A stretch of 64,000 nt of DNA from an uncultured bacterium (GCA_938074205.1 CALJES010000018.1:1-64000); one strand, 5' to 3'. Shown: positions 8,980 to 19,055, counted from the stretch's first letter. The notes: generated by a model from the sequence alone, not told the origin. Numbers and translations are program-made.

Positions 8980-9848
8980 TGCGACGCACTAAGTCAGGAT
9001 TCACACTTGTAGAGCTACTGGTAGTAATCGCAATCATAGCCATATTGGCAGCGATAATGTTTCCGGTAATGACGAAGGCCAAGCTGGCGGCACTGCGCTC
9101 GTCTTGTGCTTCGAATCTGGCACAGATAGGCAAGGCCCTAAAAATGTATGCTCAGGATTATCAAGGCTATTGGCCGGAGATGGACAACCCTATTCCGAGC
9201 AAGGAATTTCCGGGATCTGGAAGATACGATCTCAATTCCTGGGCGGACTGCCTGATTAGAACGAAGTACGTTACCAGCAAGAGGGTGTTCATATGTCCGG
9301 CTGCGAAGACGCCGAGTCGAGACATTGCTGACTGGAACGATCCCGCGGTGTGGGATGCTTCACCGGTTGGTCTCGGGAATAACTATGCCAGGGCGGCAGC
9401 GTGGGGATTTGTTCCCTACCAATATTCGTATGCGGCGAATTATTGGCTGATGGGTTCGAACGCTGGTATCAAGGTTGACGAAAAATGGGCGGTGCCGGTT
9501 TCTAGGATTATATGGATTGCTGAAGGAAACTGGTCCTGGTTCCAATGCCAATACGAGACGGCGAATGGCAAATGGCGATCCTCAGACTGGTATACGCTGT
9601 CGATGATAGACTGGCGACATCCGGCACCCACAAGTCCGGGAAAGCCACCGTCGCAAGGCGGCACTGGAACACTGGATGGGGCAGCCAATTTCCTGTTGCT
9701 TGATGGGCACGTGGTGTGGCTGGGTAAGTATATAAAGTTAGCGACAGAAAATCCCGAAAAGAAAGGGTTCTACATAAACCCACCTGGTGCAGACCCAATC
9801 GGGCTGCCATCGGACCTCGATTTCCTGCGATGGTTTGGAGCCGAATAG
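8967..9848 (+). CDS. Type II pseudopilin-like protein, H-X9-DG type
   Basis: A protein of about 293 residues. It has a prepilin leader and methylation motif (KSG cleaved before [19 protein letters not shown]), then a globular domain ending in the LLLDGHVVW segment typical of H-X9-DG proteins. These are abundant in Planctomycetes, Verrucomicrobia and Armatimonadota. Processing by a prepilin peptidase and insertion in the inner membrane or a pseudopilus is expected. The start may be GTG 8967 (AAAGG nine bases upstream) or ATG 8979 (just before the leader). It overlaps the preceding gene and precedes a paralogue. Confidence 0.85.
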   Translation: MGPVMRRTKSGFTLVELLVVIAIIAILAAIMFPVMTKAKLAALRSSCASNLAQIGKALKMYAQDYQGYWPEMDNPIPSKEFPGSGRYDLNSWADCLIRTKYVTSKRVFICPAAKTPSRDIADWNDPAVWDASPVGLGNNYARAAAWGFVPYQYSYAANYWLMGSNAGIKVDEKWAVPVSRIIWIAEGNWSWFQCQYETANGKWRSSDWYTLSMIDWRHPAPTSPGKPPSQGGTGTLDGAANFLLLDGHVVWLGKYIKLATENPEKKGFYINPPGADPIGLPSDLDFLRWFGAE

Positions 9849-9895
9849 GCGACAAATTTCGCAGAAAACCAATAATTATTGTGGGGGTGGCGAAA

Positions 9896-10732
9896 ATGAC
9901 ACGAGGAAAAACCGGATTCACGTTAATAGAGCTGCTCGTGGTGATCGCAATAATAGCAATACTGGCTGCCATCTTGTTCCCAGTGTTTGCGTCTATTCAG
10001 CGTAACGCTCAGAGAACAAGCTGCGCCGCAAATGAGAAACAGATTCTCTACGCGATTAACCAGTACATGCAAGATAATTCAGGCCGCGTGCCTCCGGGAT
10101 ATGATCCGGATCCTTCTGCTCCTTACAATTGGAGTACAGGCGATTTCGGCGTAACCTGGAACGAAAGGATTCTGCCCTACCTGAAAAACAAAGATGTTTT
10201 CATCTGTCCGTCGGTACCGACCGGGTTGCTCAGGCCGACCGTCAATTACTTTAAGTACAGGGCAGGGGGGTTCCCGACGACTTATGGTTACAATTGGCGT
10301 CTTTGCAGCGGTGGTGGGGATCAGAGCACAAACCCTACTTTGTATCCTCATTCAACCAAGTCTGCGCTAAGGGCAGCTGGGTTGTTTGGATTGACAGTGG
10401 CACCTGACTCGGTGCGTAGGCCTTCAAAAGTCATAATGATTTGCGAGTCTCAACATGGCGCAGATCGGATTACCGATAAGGGTCGATACTCCACCATTCG
10501 CGGCGGTGGCGGTTGTCTGGTCTATGCTGATGTAGGAAACTACTACTGGTTAATTCGCGGCCTTACAAATCCGTATCTACCACAGGGGCATATGGGCGGT
10601 GCTAATTTTGGAATGGTCGACGGGCACGTTGTGTTTGTAAAAATGACCCAGCCAAATACCAGTAGCCCTACCGGTCCAGGGACTCCACCGACGACAAGCA
10701 GTGTGGAGGCGGCGGGCCTGACCTGGTGGTAG
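9896..10732 (+). CDS. Type II pseudopilin-like protein, H-X9-DG type
   Basis: A protein of about 278 residues and paralogue of the gene before it. The leader KTG is followed by [19 protein letters not shown], and near the C-terminus there is FGMVDGHVVFVK, the H-X9-DG segment. I place the start at ATG 9896 or the in-frame GTG 9887, both next to the G-rich stretch at 9881-9890, since the longer frame has no ribosome binding site. It is followed by a bidirectional terminator, so the pair plus the small membrane protein form one transcription unit. The function of this family is not established. Confidence 0.85.
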   Translation: MTRGKTGFTLIELLVVIAIIAILAAILFPVFASIQRNAQRTSCAANEKQILYAINQYMQDNSGRVPPGYDPDPSAPYNWSTGDFGVTWNERILPYLKNKDVFICPSVPTGLLRPTVNYFKYRAGGFPTTYGYNWRLCSGGGDQSTNPTLYPHSTKSALRAAGLFGLTVAPDSVRRPSKVIMICESQHGADRITDKGRYSTIRGGGGCLVYADVGNYYWLIRGLTNPYLPQGHMGGANFGMVDGHVVFVKMTQPNTSSPTGPGTPPTTSSVEAAGLTWW

Positions 10733-10763
10733 TAAGCTGGCAGGTTTAACTGAAACAGTTGAG

Positions 10764-10803
10764 TAGCCCCGGAAATAAGTGCGAACTTCGCTTGCCGGGG
10801 CTA
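10764..10803. terminator. Bidirectional intrinsic terminator
   Basis: Perfect 9-bp stem TAGCCCCGG (10764-10772) / CCGGGGCTA (10795-10803), with an internal AAG...CTT extension and a T-rich tail (TTCTTG) on the plus side. It sits between the convergent pseudopilin and glycosidase genes and slightly overlaps the end of the latter. Confidence 0.75.
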
Positions 10804-12609
10804 TTCTTGTGCCCATTTTAGAGCACCGCTTGAGCACAGACCTATGAAAGCGAGGAGACCGCCCCAAAAATAGACCGGCTCCGAGTAGCGCGCGTCATCT
10901 CCTTCCCCGGTATCCGCATTGTAGTTTTCGTGAACGTGTGATTCTTCGAGCCACTCTGTAAGGAACGTTCTAAGCGATTTCTTACCGAATTCTCGCGCAA
11001 TATGGTCCAATCCGTAAGCGCGCAGACCTTCATACACGAGCCAGTTCATAGGACCCCATATTCGGCCGCGCCAGTAAGCCTGATCTTTGTACGCGGCGTC
11101 ATTGCGGGATATACTGGGAATAACGTGCTCGCCCCAGAATTCCGACTCATTCAGTAGATGGATTCCCACCATGCGCTCTGCTGTGCGGCAATCGACAATC
11201 CTGCCTGCCATAGGATAAAACAGAGTGGGGGCGAGGCGCTTTACGAATGAACCGTCCCAACGCCGGTTGAGGAAGATGCCTTCTTCTTCGCACCACAGTT
11301 TTTCGTTTACAAGCTTGCTCATTCTTTTATGTTCTTCAGTAAGCCGCGCTGCGCTAGCTGTATCGCCTAGCACGTCTGCCAGGCGCGCGAGAGCCCAGGC
11401 ATCCATCGCATAAGCGGCGTTCAGGCCGACGTCAGCCACCCGCATCGTGTTGGCTATAGGATCAAACTCGGCGTCGTCATACAAGGGGCTGTTATCTAAG
11501 CCAGATTCATAGCGAGCAGCCTGGAGAGTATGAGCTTGCCACTGTGGGTGTGGTGGATGAACATTGTCCGAACCCCACTCAAGAAGTCCATCGCCGTTTC
11601 CGTCTCTAGCAGTGAACCACCAGTCATGCCACCTCAAGAGTTTTGGATAGACCTCCGAAATAAAATCTCGGTCGCGAAATCTTTCATAAAGTTTGAGAAC
11701 TACTATTGATCCAACCGGCAACATTGACCGATCGTTACTCTTACCGAGCTCGCAAAAGATGCTCGGAACAAACCCTCGTTCAGTAACTCCTTCAAGAACA
11801 GCTCGGACGTTAGCGTAGGCTAGCTCCTTTGAGACTACTGCAGACTGAAGCGCTGCGAAAAAAGTGTCCCACTCAAAGAGCACAAAATCTCCATAGTTGC
11901 CGTCAACGCACCAGTCGCGCGAGACTACCGTTACTGGTCGCTTAATGGATGGCGCGTATATAGTATTCCAGATGACGGAGCGCCACATTCCCTCAAAAGC
12001 CGACTGCAGTTCAGGATTATCGAACCTGTGCTCCCAGTATTCTGCTTCTGCTCGCTTAGATTCGACTAAGGCAATCGCTTCTTCGGCACTCAGGGTACCT
12101 ATCGAGGGGCTTGCTACTATCACCAGCTCATTGGGTAACTTAGTTACGAAGGACGCGCTTCCCAGAAAGCACAGTTGAGGGTGCAAAGTGCCCGTCGGAC
12201 AATAAATGCTAAACGCAGCATCAGCAGTGTTCACCTTGGCCGAATTGTGTGAGGTAGCAATTAATCCTTTGAAGCCGCGATAGAAGAAAGCATCAATACA
12301 CGGTACCAGATCGTATAGGTTCCGAGTGATAGTAACTCGCAATACTAGTAGGTCTTGATCCGAGGCGAACTCAACGTGCATCCGACATTCGGGGATTTGC
12401 AACGTTACGTCCGCATACGAGCAGTCGGGCATGTGCATGCCCAGTCTAGCAAGCTCAGGCCAACGAAACTCTGTTCTATGAACCTGGCCATCCCTCGACA
12501 ACAGACCCGCTCGTAGTTCGAGCCCCGAAGGCAAGTGAACTGCGGCCGTCAGCGAACGAACATCGAACGTATTCCAACCTTGGAGTTTAAACTCGTGAGT
12601 TGTTTCCAT
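10801..12609 (-). CDS. GH63-like alpha-glycosidase
   Basis: A 602-residue protein without a signal peptide, so probably cytoplasmic. An N-terminal beta domain (about 1-190) is followed by an (alpha/alpha)6 toroid. Segments FEWDTFFAAL, YESGLDNSPLYDD and YWRGRIWGPMNWLVYEGL, and the final HENYNADTGEG and SEPVYFWGG, match the GH63/YgjK and mannosylglycerate-hydrolase relatives. Acidic residues in DNSPLYDD and HENY are likely catalytic. The substrate is probably an alpha-linked glucoside or mannoside (glucosylglycerate, mannosylglycerate or trehalose-like). Its ATG overlaps the upstream stop (TGATG), coupling it to the UPF0210 gene. Confidence 0.8.
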   Translation of the reverse strand: METTHEFKLQGWNTFDVRSLTAAVHLPSGLELRAGLLSRDGQVHRTEFRWPELARLGMHMPDCSYADVTLQIPECRMHVEFASDQDLLVLRVTITRNLYDLVPCIDAFFYRGFKGLIATSHNSAKVNTADAAFSIYCPTGTLHPQLCFLGSASFVTKLPNELVIVASPSIGTLSAEEAIALVESKRAEAEYWEHRFDNPELQSAFEGMWRSVIWNTIYAPSIKRPVTVVSRDWCVDGNYGDFVLFEWDTFFAALQSAVVSKELAYANVRAVLEGVTERGFVPSIFCELGKSNDRSMLPVGSIVVLKLYERFRDRDFISEVYPKLLRWHDWWFTARDGNGDGLLEWGSDNVHPPHPQWQAHTLQAARYESGLDNSPLYDDAEFDPIANTMRVADVGLNAAYAMDAWALARLADVLGDTASAARLTEEHKRMSKLVNEKLWCEEEGIFLNRRWDGSFVKRLAPTLFYPMAGRIVDCRTAERMVGIHLLNESEFWGEHVIPSISRNDAAYKDQAYWRGRIWGPMNWLVYEGLRAYGLDHIAREFGKKSLRTFLTEWLEESHVHENYNADTGEGDDARYSEPVYFWGGLLAFIGLCSSGALKWAQE

Positions 12610-13979
12610 CAGTTGTTGAGGCTCATAAGAGGAGCTGGAATTCGGCCAGCCTTGCGAACAAACGCATCACTTCCGCCATTCGGCACGGGTAGTATTGGGC
12701 ATTCGCCGAACAAACCGCCGAAAACCGCGCGATCGCCTGCTTTCTTATTTGGCACAGGTATGAGGCGCACTGAGGTTGTCTTGTTGTTAACAACCCCGAT
12801 AGCAAGCTCGTCCATAGCTATGGCTGCCAGCGTTTCAGGACTCGTGTCGCCGGGCAAAGCTATCATATCGAGGCCGACCGAACACACGCTGGTCATGGCT
12901 TCTAGTTTTTCCAGAGACAGGTGACCAGCCTCGGCAGCTCGTGCAAGACACGCGTCTTCAGATAGCGGTATAAATGCTCCCGAAAGACCTCCAACAGAAG
13001 AAGAAGCAAATGCGCCACCTTTCTTGACTGCATCGTTCAACATCGCAACTGCAGCGGTGGTTCCTGGCGCTCCAACCCGAGATATTCCCATCACCTCGAA
13101 TATCTCGCCCACGCTGTCACCAACTTCAGGAGTGGGAGCCAGAGAAAGATCGACTATTCCGAACTCGGCACCTAGTGCCTTTGCCACTTCGCGACCTATG
13201 AGCTCTCCCGACCGCGTTACGCGGAATGCTGTGCTTTTTATCTCTTCCGCAATTGTGCCGAGATCGCACTTCCTCCCGCTTTGTAGAAGCCTTTCAATAG
13301 CGCGTTTTACTACTCCAGGTCCGCTCACTCCTATGTTTACTACTACATCGGGCTCTCCTATCCCCTTATACGCTCCTGCCATGAAAGGATTATCTTCAGG
13401 CATATTCGCAAACACCGAGAGCTTGCAGCACGCAAAACCATCAGATTCCGCAGTCCTGAGGGCAGCATCTACCCATACATCGCCTAGTAGCAGAAGTGCA
13501 TCAACATTGATTCCGGATTTGGTGCTTGCCGCATTAACTGATGCGCAAAGACGAGACGTCTCCGAAAGGACCTCGGGAAGAGTTTCTATCAGCTGCCTAT
13601 CGGACGATGTCATCCCTTTGTGAACCAAAGCCGAATAGCCCCCGATGAAATCAATGCCAATCTCCTCCGCCGCTTCATCGAGTGCGTGGGCAAACTGCAC
13701 GAGCCCTGCCGAATCGTGGCCCGCCATAACATCAGCAACGGGACTGACGGCAACGCGCTTGTTCACTATCGGTATACCGTAGCGCCGGGAAACAACCTCG
13801 CATACGCGCACGAGGGATGCTGCCTTCGCAACTATTTTCTCCTTGGCACGTTTGCAGGCGCGGTCAACGTTCTGGTCTGCGCAGTCAAAAAGGTCTATTC
13901 CGACGCTTACAGCACGGACGTCCAGGTGTTCGCTCTGGAGCATCTCTACAGTCTGAAGAATGTCCTCAACCCATTTCAC
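12609..13979 (-). CDS. UPF0210 (PFL-like, DUF711) family protein
   Basis: A 456-residue protein that matches the UPF0210/DUF711 family, with glycine-rich stretches (for example VGGLSGAFIPLSED) and VSVGIDLFDCADQNVDRAC near the N-terminus. The family is related to pyruvate formate-lyase-like folds but lacks a proven reaction. It starts at GTG inside the end of the ACT-domain gene (GTGA overlap). Pairing of UPF0210 with a small ACT protein (UPF0237) is conserved in many bacteria, so a joint regulatory or amino-acid-sensing role is likely. Confidence 0.9.
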   Translation of the reverse strand: MKWVEDILQTVEMLQSEHLDVRAVSVGIDLFDCADQNVDRACKRAKEKIVAKAASLVRVCEVVSRRYGIPIVNKRVAVSPVADVMAGHDSAGLVQFAHALDEAAEEIGIDFIGGYSALVHKGMTSSDRQLIETLPEVLSETSRLCASVNAASTKSGINVDALLLLGDVWVDAALRTAESDGFACCKLSVFANMPEDNPFMAGAYKGIGEPDVVVNIGVSGPGVVKRAIERLLQSGRKCDLGTIAEEIKSTAFRVTRSGELIGREVAKALGAEFGIVDLSLAPTPEVGDSVGEIFEVMGISRVGAPGTTAAVAMLNDAVKKGGAFASSSVGGLSGAFIPLSEDACLARAAEAGHLSLEKLEAMTSVCSVGLDMIALPGDTSPETLAAIAMDELAIGVVNNKTTSVRLIPVPNKKAGDRAVFGGLFGECPILPVPNGGSDAFVRKAGRIPAPLMSLNN

Positions 13980-14548
13980 TCTCGCATCCCCTCTAAACCT
14001 ATTACAGGCTGAACCTCGCTGGTGGCTTTGAAGATGTTCTCGTGCTGCAGGTGAGCGGCAACGTCAAAATCTTTCAATGCTTCTTGCAGACCAATCTGAA
14101 GTTCTTCTACGTCGACTTCCGCGGGCACGCTTACCTGTGCCAGGATCAGTGCCTTGCCGTCGTGAACATACGCATACACATCCTCGATGTTTATGTTGTT
14201 TTCAGCCAGATAGGACGTGGCAGCAGCAATCAAACCGGACCTGTCAGCGCCGCGCAGACTAAGCGTGAACCTTTCGATACTTCGTGGCTCGGGAATCGGT
14301 GGCTCCACGAAGGGTCTGACGTTAACTTCGAATTCGCCGACATCTCCCGCGCGCTCCACGGCTTGCCTTATTTGCAGTAGGGTGCGGTCCTTCGGTACGT
14401 CCACAGAGAGTATCAGGGTAAAATAACCGCGCATAACGGTCTGACTTATGTGCGTAATGTTGCCTCCGAGCGACGCTAGAGCATGGCTAACATCTCGCAC
14501 GATTCCAACCCGATCTTGCGCCATAACTGTCACGATGTAAGTGGTCAC
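13976..14548 (-). CDS. Tandem ACT-domain regulatory protein
   Basis: A protein of about 190 residues with two ACT domains: residues about 1-80 (starts MTTYIVTVMAQDRVGIVRDVS) and about 88-170 (RFTLSLRGADRSGLIAAAT). ACT domains bind amino acids; the tandem form recalls the GcvR-type repressors and the UPF0237 family. I start it at GTG 14548 because GAGAGGAA precedes it and the domain begins there; the longer reading frame adds residues outside the domain. It is the first gene of the operon with the UPF0210 protein and the glycosidase, under the promoter at 14602-14631. Confidence 0.85.
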   Translation of the reverse strand: MTTYIVTVMAQDRVGIVRDVSHALASLGGNITHISQTVMRGYFTLILSVDVPKDRTLLQIRQAVERAGDVGEFEVNVRPFVEPPIPEPRSIERFTLSLRGADRSGLIAAATSYLAENNINIEDVYAYVHDGKALILAQVSVPAEVDVEELQIGLQEALKDFDVAAHLQHENIFKATSEVQPVIGLEGMRE

Positions 14549-14601
14549 AGTTCCTCTCTTGCAAAGCGAATCCAACAAACTGATTTCAAATTACAATGCG
14601 A

Positions 14602-14631
14602 ACTATACACGACTTTGGTTCCAGCAGTCAA
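14602..14631 (-). promoter_or_regulatory. Sigma70-type promoter of ACT-UPF0210-GH63 operon
   Basis: On the minus strand: TTGACT (14631-14626), 18-base spacer, TATAGT (14607-14602). The predicted transcript starts near 14595, about 47 bases before the GTG of the ACT gene. Confidence 0.72.
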
Positions 14632-14742
14632 CTTTACCCTCCGAGTGGGAAACGAAGGCTTCGCTTCATCAAGTGAAGGTGTCCGACAGGTGACGTCTTA
14701 TTTGCGCAAGTTACGAAGCCCGAATGAGCAGCCGGATCTCGC

Positions 14743-15969
14743 TCACACTTCGAGAACCTTCTTGGCAAAACTAACACCAGGAAAGAAGTGGGCTACTCCC
14801 AGCAAGTCAGCGAGGGTGCATGCCAAGTCACAAAATGATTTTCTGATACCTAGGTTTCTGCCTCGGCGCGACCTAGGATTGTATACTAACAGAGGTACGT
14901 ATTCGCGCGAATGATCCGTGCTCGGCGTTGTAGGATCGCAGCCGTGGTCGGCTGTGATCACAAGTAAGTCGTCTTCCCTGAGGGCATCTAAGAGACTCGG
15001 GACTGCTGAGTCGAATGACTCCAGTGCTCGGGCATAGCCGGCTGAGTCGTTTCTATGACCGTATAACATATCGAAGTCTACTAGGTTTGTAAGGATCAAG
15101 CCGCTCTCGCATTGAGCCATTGAACTAAGGGTAGCTCGAATCCCTTCGTCATTGTTTGCCGTGTGAACTGACATTGTTAGTCCGCGACCTGCAAATATAT
15201 CCTCGATCTTTCCGATCCCGACCACATCTCTGGTTGTCCTACTGATCAAATCAAGCAACGTGTCTGACGAGGGCGGTAAAGAGAAATCCTTTCGGCGCTC
15301 AGTTCGCACGAAAGCACCTGGGTTGCCAATAAATGGCCGAGCTATGACTCTTTGCACGTTGTGCGGCGGCACGAGCAGTTTTCTGGCAATCAAGCACATC
15401 GAGTACAGCTGTTCAACTGGAACCACTTCTTCGTGGCAAGCTATTTGAAACACACTGTCGGCAGAAGTGTAGACTATAGGAAATCCGGTCTGCATATGCT
15501 GCTCGCCCAGCTCGTTGAGAATTTCCGTACCAGAAGCCGCCTTGTTGCCAAGAACCTTTCGGCCTATACGATTCTCAAACTCCGAGATCAGGTCTGCCGG
15601 GAATCCGTTTGGATATGTAGGGAAAGGTTTTTCTGTAACGACACCCATCAGTTCCCAGTGGCCAACCGTCGTGTCCTTTCCCGCGGATCTTTCCGCCATC
15701 TTCCCATAGTTTGCTCGCGGCGATCGACAGGCTTCGACACCAGGTACCTGGATTACGTTACCTAAGCCCAACTTCTCGAGATTCGGCAGATTAATCCGGC
15801 CCACTGCTTGAGCAACGTGCAGCAGCGTGTTTGAACCCTCGTCCCCGTAAAAGTGTGCATCTGGAAGTTCACCGACTCCAAGCGAATCTAGAACTATTAC
15901 CACCGCGCGCCTGATATACGAGGGTTTTTCAGGATCGCAGCCGGGGCTAGGCACGTGGGTGCGATTCAC
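14743..15969 (-). CDS. deoB: Phosphopentomutase
   Basis: A 408-residue metalloenzyme of the alkaline phosphatase superfamily that interconverts ribose 1- and 5-phosphate in nucleoside salvage. Conserved pieces: [13 protein letters not shown] (first metal-binding aspartate), [12 protein letters not shown] (the Thr that is phosphorylated), [27 protein letters not shown], and the metal site [18 protein letters not shown]. Length is normal. It starts at GTG and overlaps the end of the recombinase gene by 23 bases. It is the last gene of its operon. Confidence 0.97.
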   Translation of the reverse strand: MNRTHVPSPGCDPEKPSYIRRAVVIVLDSLGVGELPDAHFYGDEGSNTLLHVAQAVGRINLPNLEKLGLGNVIQVPGVEACRSPRANYGKMAERSAGKDTTVGHWELMGVVTEKPFPTYPNGFPADLISEFENRIGRKVLGNKAASGTEILNELGEQHMQTGFPIVYTSADSVFQIACHEEVVPVEQLYSMCLIARKLLVPPHNVQRVIARPFIGNPGAFVRTERRKDFSLPPSSDTLLDLISRTTRDVVGIGKIEDIFAGRGLTMSVHTANNDEGIRATLSSMAQCESGLILTNLVDFDMLYGHRNDSAGYARALESFDSAVPSLLDALREDDLLVITADHGCDPTTPSTDHSREYVPLLVYNPRSRRGRNLGIRKSFCDLACTLADLLGVAHFFPGVSFAKKVLEV

Positions 15970-16834
15970 GGTATACCTCTCTCAAGTGATCGCGTGACAC
16001 ATGGGTGTAGATTTGTGTGGTCGCTATGCTGGCGTGTCCCAACATTTCCTGCAGACTTCTCAGATCTGCCCCTCTTTCCAATAAGTGCGTTGCAAAGGAA
16101 TGCCGAAGTGTATGCGGGGTAATCTCTTTAGTGATGCCGGCAGCACGCGCGTATTTCTTTATGATCTTCCAGAACATGACTCTTGACATGGGTCTGCCCT
16201 GGTTAGTCAAGAATAGGTACTCAGTGCACATCCCTCCAGCTAATCGATCGCGTGCACCAGATATGTAGAGCGCTATGCAGTGTGAGGCAATTTCGCCGAG
16301 CGGTACCAGTCGCTCCTTACCTCCCTTGCCGATGCATCGCACAAATCCTCTGTCGAGATTGATATCGCTTGTCCGGAGCGCTATAAGCTCTGACACGCGG
16401 AGCCCCGTGGCGTAGAGAGTTTCCAGCATAGCCTTGTCCCGAAGTCCTAGGGTGGTTCGCACGTCTGGCGCGCTCAGTAACTTTGCCACTTCGGCAACAT
16501 CCAGAGACTTGGGCAGGCGGCGAGCCGGCCTCGAAAATGTGACTAGAGCCAGGGGGTTGCTGTCAATTACTCGCTCAGACACCAGAAATTTCAGAAAGCT
16601 CCTAATTGCTGAGAGTTTACGTGCCACGCTCGCAGCTGCATAACGGCCGCGCTCCAGGTGCGATAAGAACCCCAGGATCAACTTCTCATCAATGTTCTGC
16701 AGGTTCGTCACCCCACGTCTGGCTGCAAAATTGGCGAACTGAACTAGGTCTCGGGAGTAAGATGCGATAGTGTGGTTAGACAGCCCACGTTCTACCACCA
16801 ACCAGTCTAGAAACTTTTCGATCTCTACATCCAT
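15947..16834 (-). CDS. xerD: Tyrosine recombinase, XerD type
   Basis: A 295-residue recombinase with all catalytic residues: R146, K170 or K173, H241, R244, H267 and Y276. The N-terminal SAM-like core-binding domain (about 1-90) and the phrase [19 protein letters not shown] match the XerC/XerD group that resolves chromosome dimers at dif. The XerD rather than XerC call is from general likeness. No dif-like site was noticed nearby. It sits in an operon with a glycosyltransferase and deoB (3-base gap upstream, 23-base overlap downstream), unrelated in function. Confidence 0.9.
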   Translation of the reverse strand: MDVEIEKFLDWLVVERGLSNHTIASYSRDLVQFANFAARRGVTNLQNIDEKLILGFLSHLERGRYAAASVARKLSAIRSFLKFLVSERVIDSNPLALVTFSRPARRLPKSLDVAEVAKLLSAPDVRTTLGLRDKAMLETLYATGLRVSELIALRTSDINLDRGFVRCIGKGGKERLVPLGEIASHCIALYISGARDRLAGGMCTEYLFLTNQGRPMSRVMFWKIIKKYARAAGITKEITPHTLRHSFATHLLERGADLRSLQEMLGHASIATTQIYTHVSRDHLREVYRESHPRA

Positions 16835-16837
16835 TGC

Positions 16838-18490
16838 TCAGTCACCCAGCTTGTATATCACTATACGTGGATTTGTATACCGCATGTCGTGAGGTAGCTT
16901 ATTCCAATTGATCATGCCGGTAGACCCTCCAAATACGGCACGACACGTATACTTTTTGCGCACGATATTCACTGCACGGTTTATCAGCGCTACCTGCTTT
17001 CGCTGTTGATACGGCAGTTTGTTGCAACCGACCAACCGTAAAGCATCTTCGACTTCGTAGTCCGAAATCACTACCCACTTCGGCAAAGACCGCCACATGT
17101 CAGACTGCGACAGCAGGACTTTTAGATCGTAAGGTGTTTTCTTCGTGGCTTTCTGTCGCTGTGGCAGTGTGCCGAAACCAGCCCACTTGCTGTATGGTGG
17201 TGAGTAGAACCAGGGCCAGTCTATTACGCCGATAGTCGTGCCTTTAGGAATGTTGGCGAAAATCCATCGCGCCGCCTTATCACGTGGGTCTTGGCCTGAG
17301 AGCGATGCGTTCAAAGAGAGCGAAGTTATAAAAGCAAGAACGACGCCAATTGAGCACAAGCTCAGCAAACTCGCCTTACCCAATCTCCTGACCAAACCAA
17401 TATTGCGAAGTTTGTCCCGCCCAGCTATTACCGTCCAAGCGACCAAAATAGCTATTCCCGGAAGCAAAGGAACTGTATATCTAGCAAACCTTACCTGAGA
17501 TATCGAGATGACCACCAAGTAGGGAAGCACGAATGCTCCTATTGTCAGGGCACACCTGTCGCGCGCTACAGCGGCAGCGACTAGGGATATGACGAACAAA
17601 CAAGTCAAAACGATACCCAGACCTGGAGCAAGCGAGTGCCAGAAAGTGTATGTGAAACCGTTGCCAGTGCATGCAAATACTAAGCCATGCCCGCTTGCTG
17701 AGTGACGCAGCTCATAATGCAGTCCGTGAATAAACCGCTGGGTATCCAAAAGACACCCAGGCGTTGAGAAAATAAACGCAGCAATAGCTGATATCACTAT
17801 CACGACCAAACCCCGCAACCTGCTGTAGCTTACTTGCAAATCTGACCGTAGAAAATGCGCGGCAATCGGCGAGAGCACTACCAGCCCAGCGTTGTACTTG
17901 GTGCCGGCAGCGAAACCGGCCATTAACCCGGCAAGAATGTAATCCTTAGTAAGGCCTTGCCGATAAATCCTACCAGAAAATCCCATGGCCAATGCAATGA
18001 ACAAAGTGCTGGGAACGTCTACCGTAGCAAAATGCGAATGCTGCACATGCAACGGGGCTACGCAAAGAATTGTCCCGGCGAGAAGTCCTAAGCGCTTATC
18101 GTATAAGACAGATCCTGCCCAAAACACTGCCACAACTGCAAGTGTGCCCATCGCAGCGGATACGCACCGACCACACAAATAAACCATCGCCGGAGATAAT
18201 TGGGCTCGAACTACTGCTGTGCAAGCTACTATAGCCGCTGCAGATAGATACAGATATAGCGAAGGATAGTTATAGAAGCCAGGATTCCAGAAATGTCCTA
18301 GATATGCGATTGCGAAGGCTGCCCCTATCGTCAGAAACTCGTCCGGATGATACGAGTACTCTCGCAGATCGTTGGGCAAACCCCATTTCAATCCCCAAAA
18401 GCGAAGAAAAGCGGAAACGGCAAGTATTGTCAGTGTCAGCAGAACATCTCGGCGAAGGTTTCGATCATTGTTTTGCAGCAACGCTGTCAC
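16838..18490 (-). CDS. ArnT/PMT-like (GT39-type) membrane glycosyltransferase
   Basis: A 550-residue polytopic protein. The first lumenal loop carries YSYHPDEFLTIGAAF; the acidic DE pair near a transmembrane helix is typical of GT-C enzymes (GT39/GT83) that use lipid-linked sugars. At least nine to ten hydrophobic helices are followed by a soluble periplasmic C-terminal domain (about 400-550). The likely role is transfer of a sugar to protein or lipid at the outer face of the inner membrane; the substrate is unknown. GTG start, overlapping the DUF5317 gene by 26 bases. Confidence 0.85.
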   Translation of the reverse strand: MTALLQNNDRNLRRDVLLTLTILAVSAFLRFWGLKWGLPNDLREYSYHPDEFLTIGAAFAIAYLGHFWNPGFYNYPSLYLYLSAAAIVACTAVVRAQLSPAMVYLCGRCVSAAMGTLAVVAVFWAGSVLYDKRLGLLAGTILCVAPLHVQHSHFATVDVPSTLFIALAMGFSGRIYRQGLTKDYILAGLMAGFAAGTKYNAGLVVLSPIAAHFLRSDLQVSYSRLRGLVVIVISAIAAFIFSTPGCLLDTQRFIHGLHYELRHSASGHGLVFACTGNGFTYTFWHSLAPGLGIVLTCLFVISLVAAAVARDRCALTIGAFVLPYLVVISISQVRFARYTVPLLPGIAILVAWTVIAGRDKLRNIGLVRRLGKASLLSLCSIGVVLAFITSLSLNASLSGQDPRDKAARWIFANIPKGTTIGVIDWPWFYSPPYSKWAGFGTLPQRQKATKKTPYDLKVLLSQSDMWRSLPKWVVISDYEVEDALRLVGCNKLPYQQRKQVALINRAVNIVRKKYTCRAVFGGSTGMINWNKLPHDMRYTNPRIVIYKLGD

Positions 18491-19055
18491 CTTGCTTAGG
18501 GTTCAGCTCGGACGGAATGGGAGTTCGCATAATCGCGATAATGCAGATGAAAATTCCTATCGACATCACAATATCGCCGACGCTGTAGACAGCCGGGACG
18601 AGCACAAATGGACGTCTTGCAGCGATTATATCGCACAGGAAACCCAATTCGGTAGTAGTATCCATTATTGCACTGCGCACATGAACGGCATTGCGAGCGT
18701 GCTTGACATATTCCGGTCCAAACGCAGATGCTAATGCGCTTTCACTAGCTGGCATCATGCCGCCATTTACTGAAAGCGCAGCAATATTAAGCAACATTCC
18801 CAACAGGATAAGCTTAACACCGCGCAGTCTAAGGTTAAACAGTGCCACAGCGATTAGAGCCAGTTTTTCAACAATAGCGATAATACCGAGGAACATAGGA
18901 GATCTGACGAGCGGTGGCGTCCACGAAACTAGGTAAAGCCCAAGCGGCACAAAAATCAACCAGACGTGACGAATCTTAGCTTCCGCAAGCCGCCAAAACT
19001 TGCCGCCAGAAACCCAGCCTACTAGTAGTGCGATCAATATAAGCTCAGGTATCAC
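18465..19055 (-). CDS. DUF5317 family membrane protein
   Basis: A 196-residue integral membrane protein with about six helices. The segment NIAALSVNGGMMPAS matches the conserved motif (asparagine- and glycine-rich, followed by MP) of DUF5317, a family seen in Firmicutes, Chloroflexi and Armatimonadota. Function is unknown. GTG start. First gene of the unit with the glycosyltransferase, xerD and deoB, which overlap one another; no convincing promoter was found in the 43-base gap to the upstream HD-GYP gene, so read-through is possible. Confidence 0.85.
   Translation of the reverse strand: MIPELILIALLVGWVSGGKFWRLAEAKIRHVWLIFVPLGLYLVSWTPPLVRSPMFLGIIAIVEKLALIAVALFNLRLRGVKLILLGMLLNIAALSVNGGMMPASESALASAFGPEYVKHARNAVHVRSAIMDTTTELGFLCDIIAARRPFVLVPAVYSVGDIVMSIGIFICIIAIMRTPIPSELNPKQGDSVAAKQ

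Noticed and set aside
13024-13623. 199-codon antisense frame in the UPF0210 gene
   Set aside because: Shadow frame; the opposite strand encodes a conserved family along its full length.
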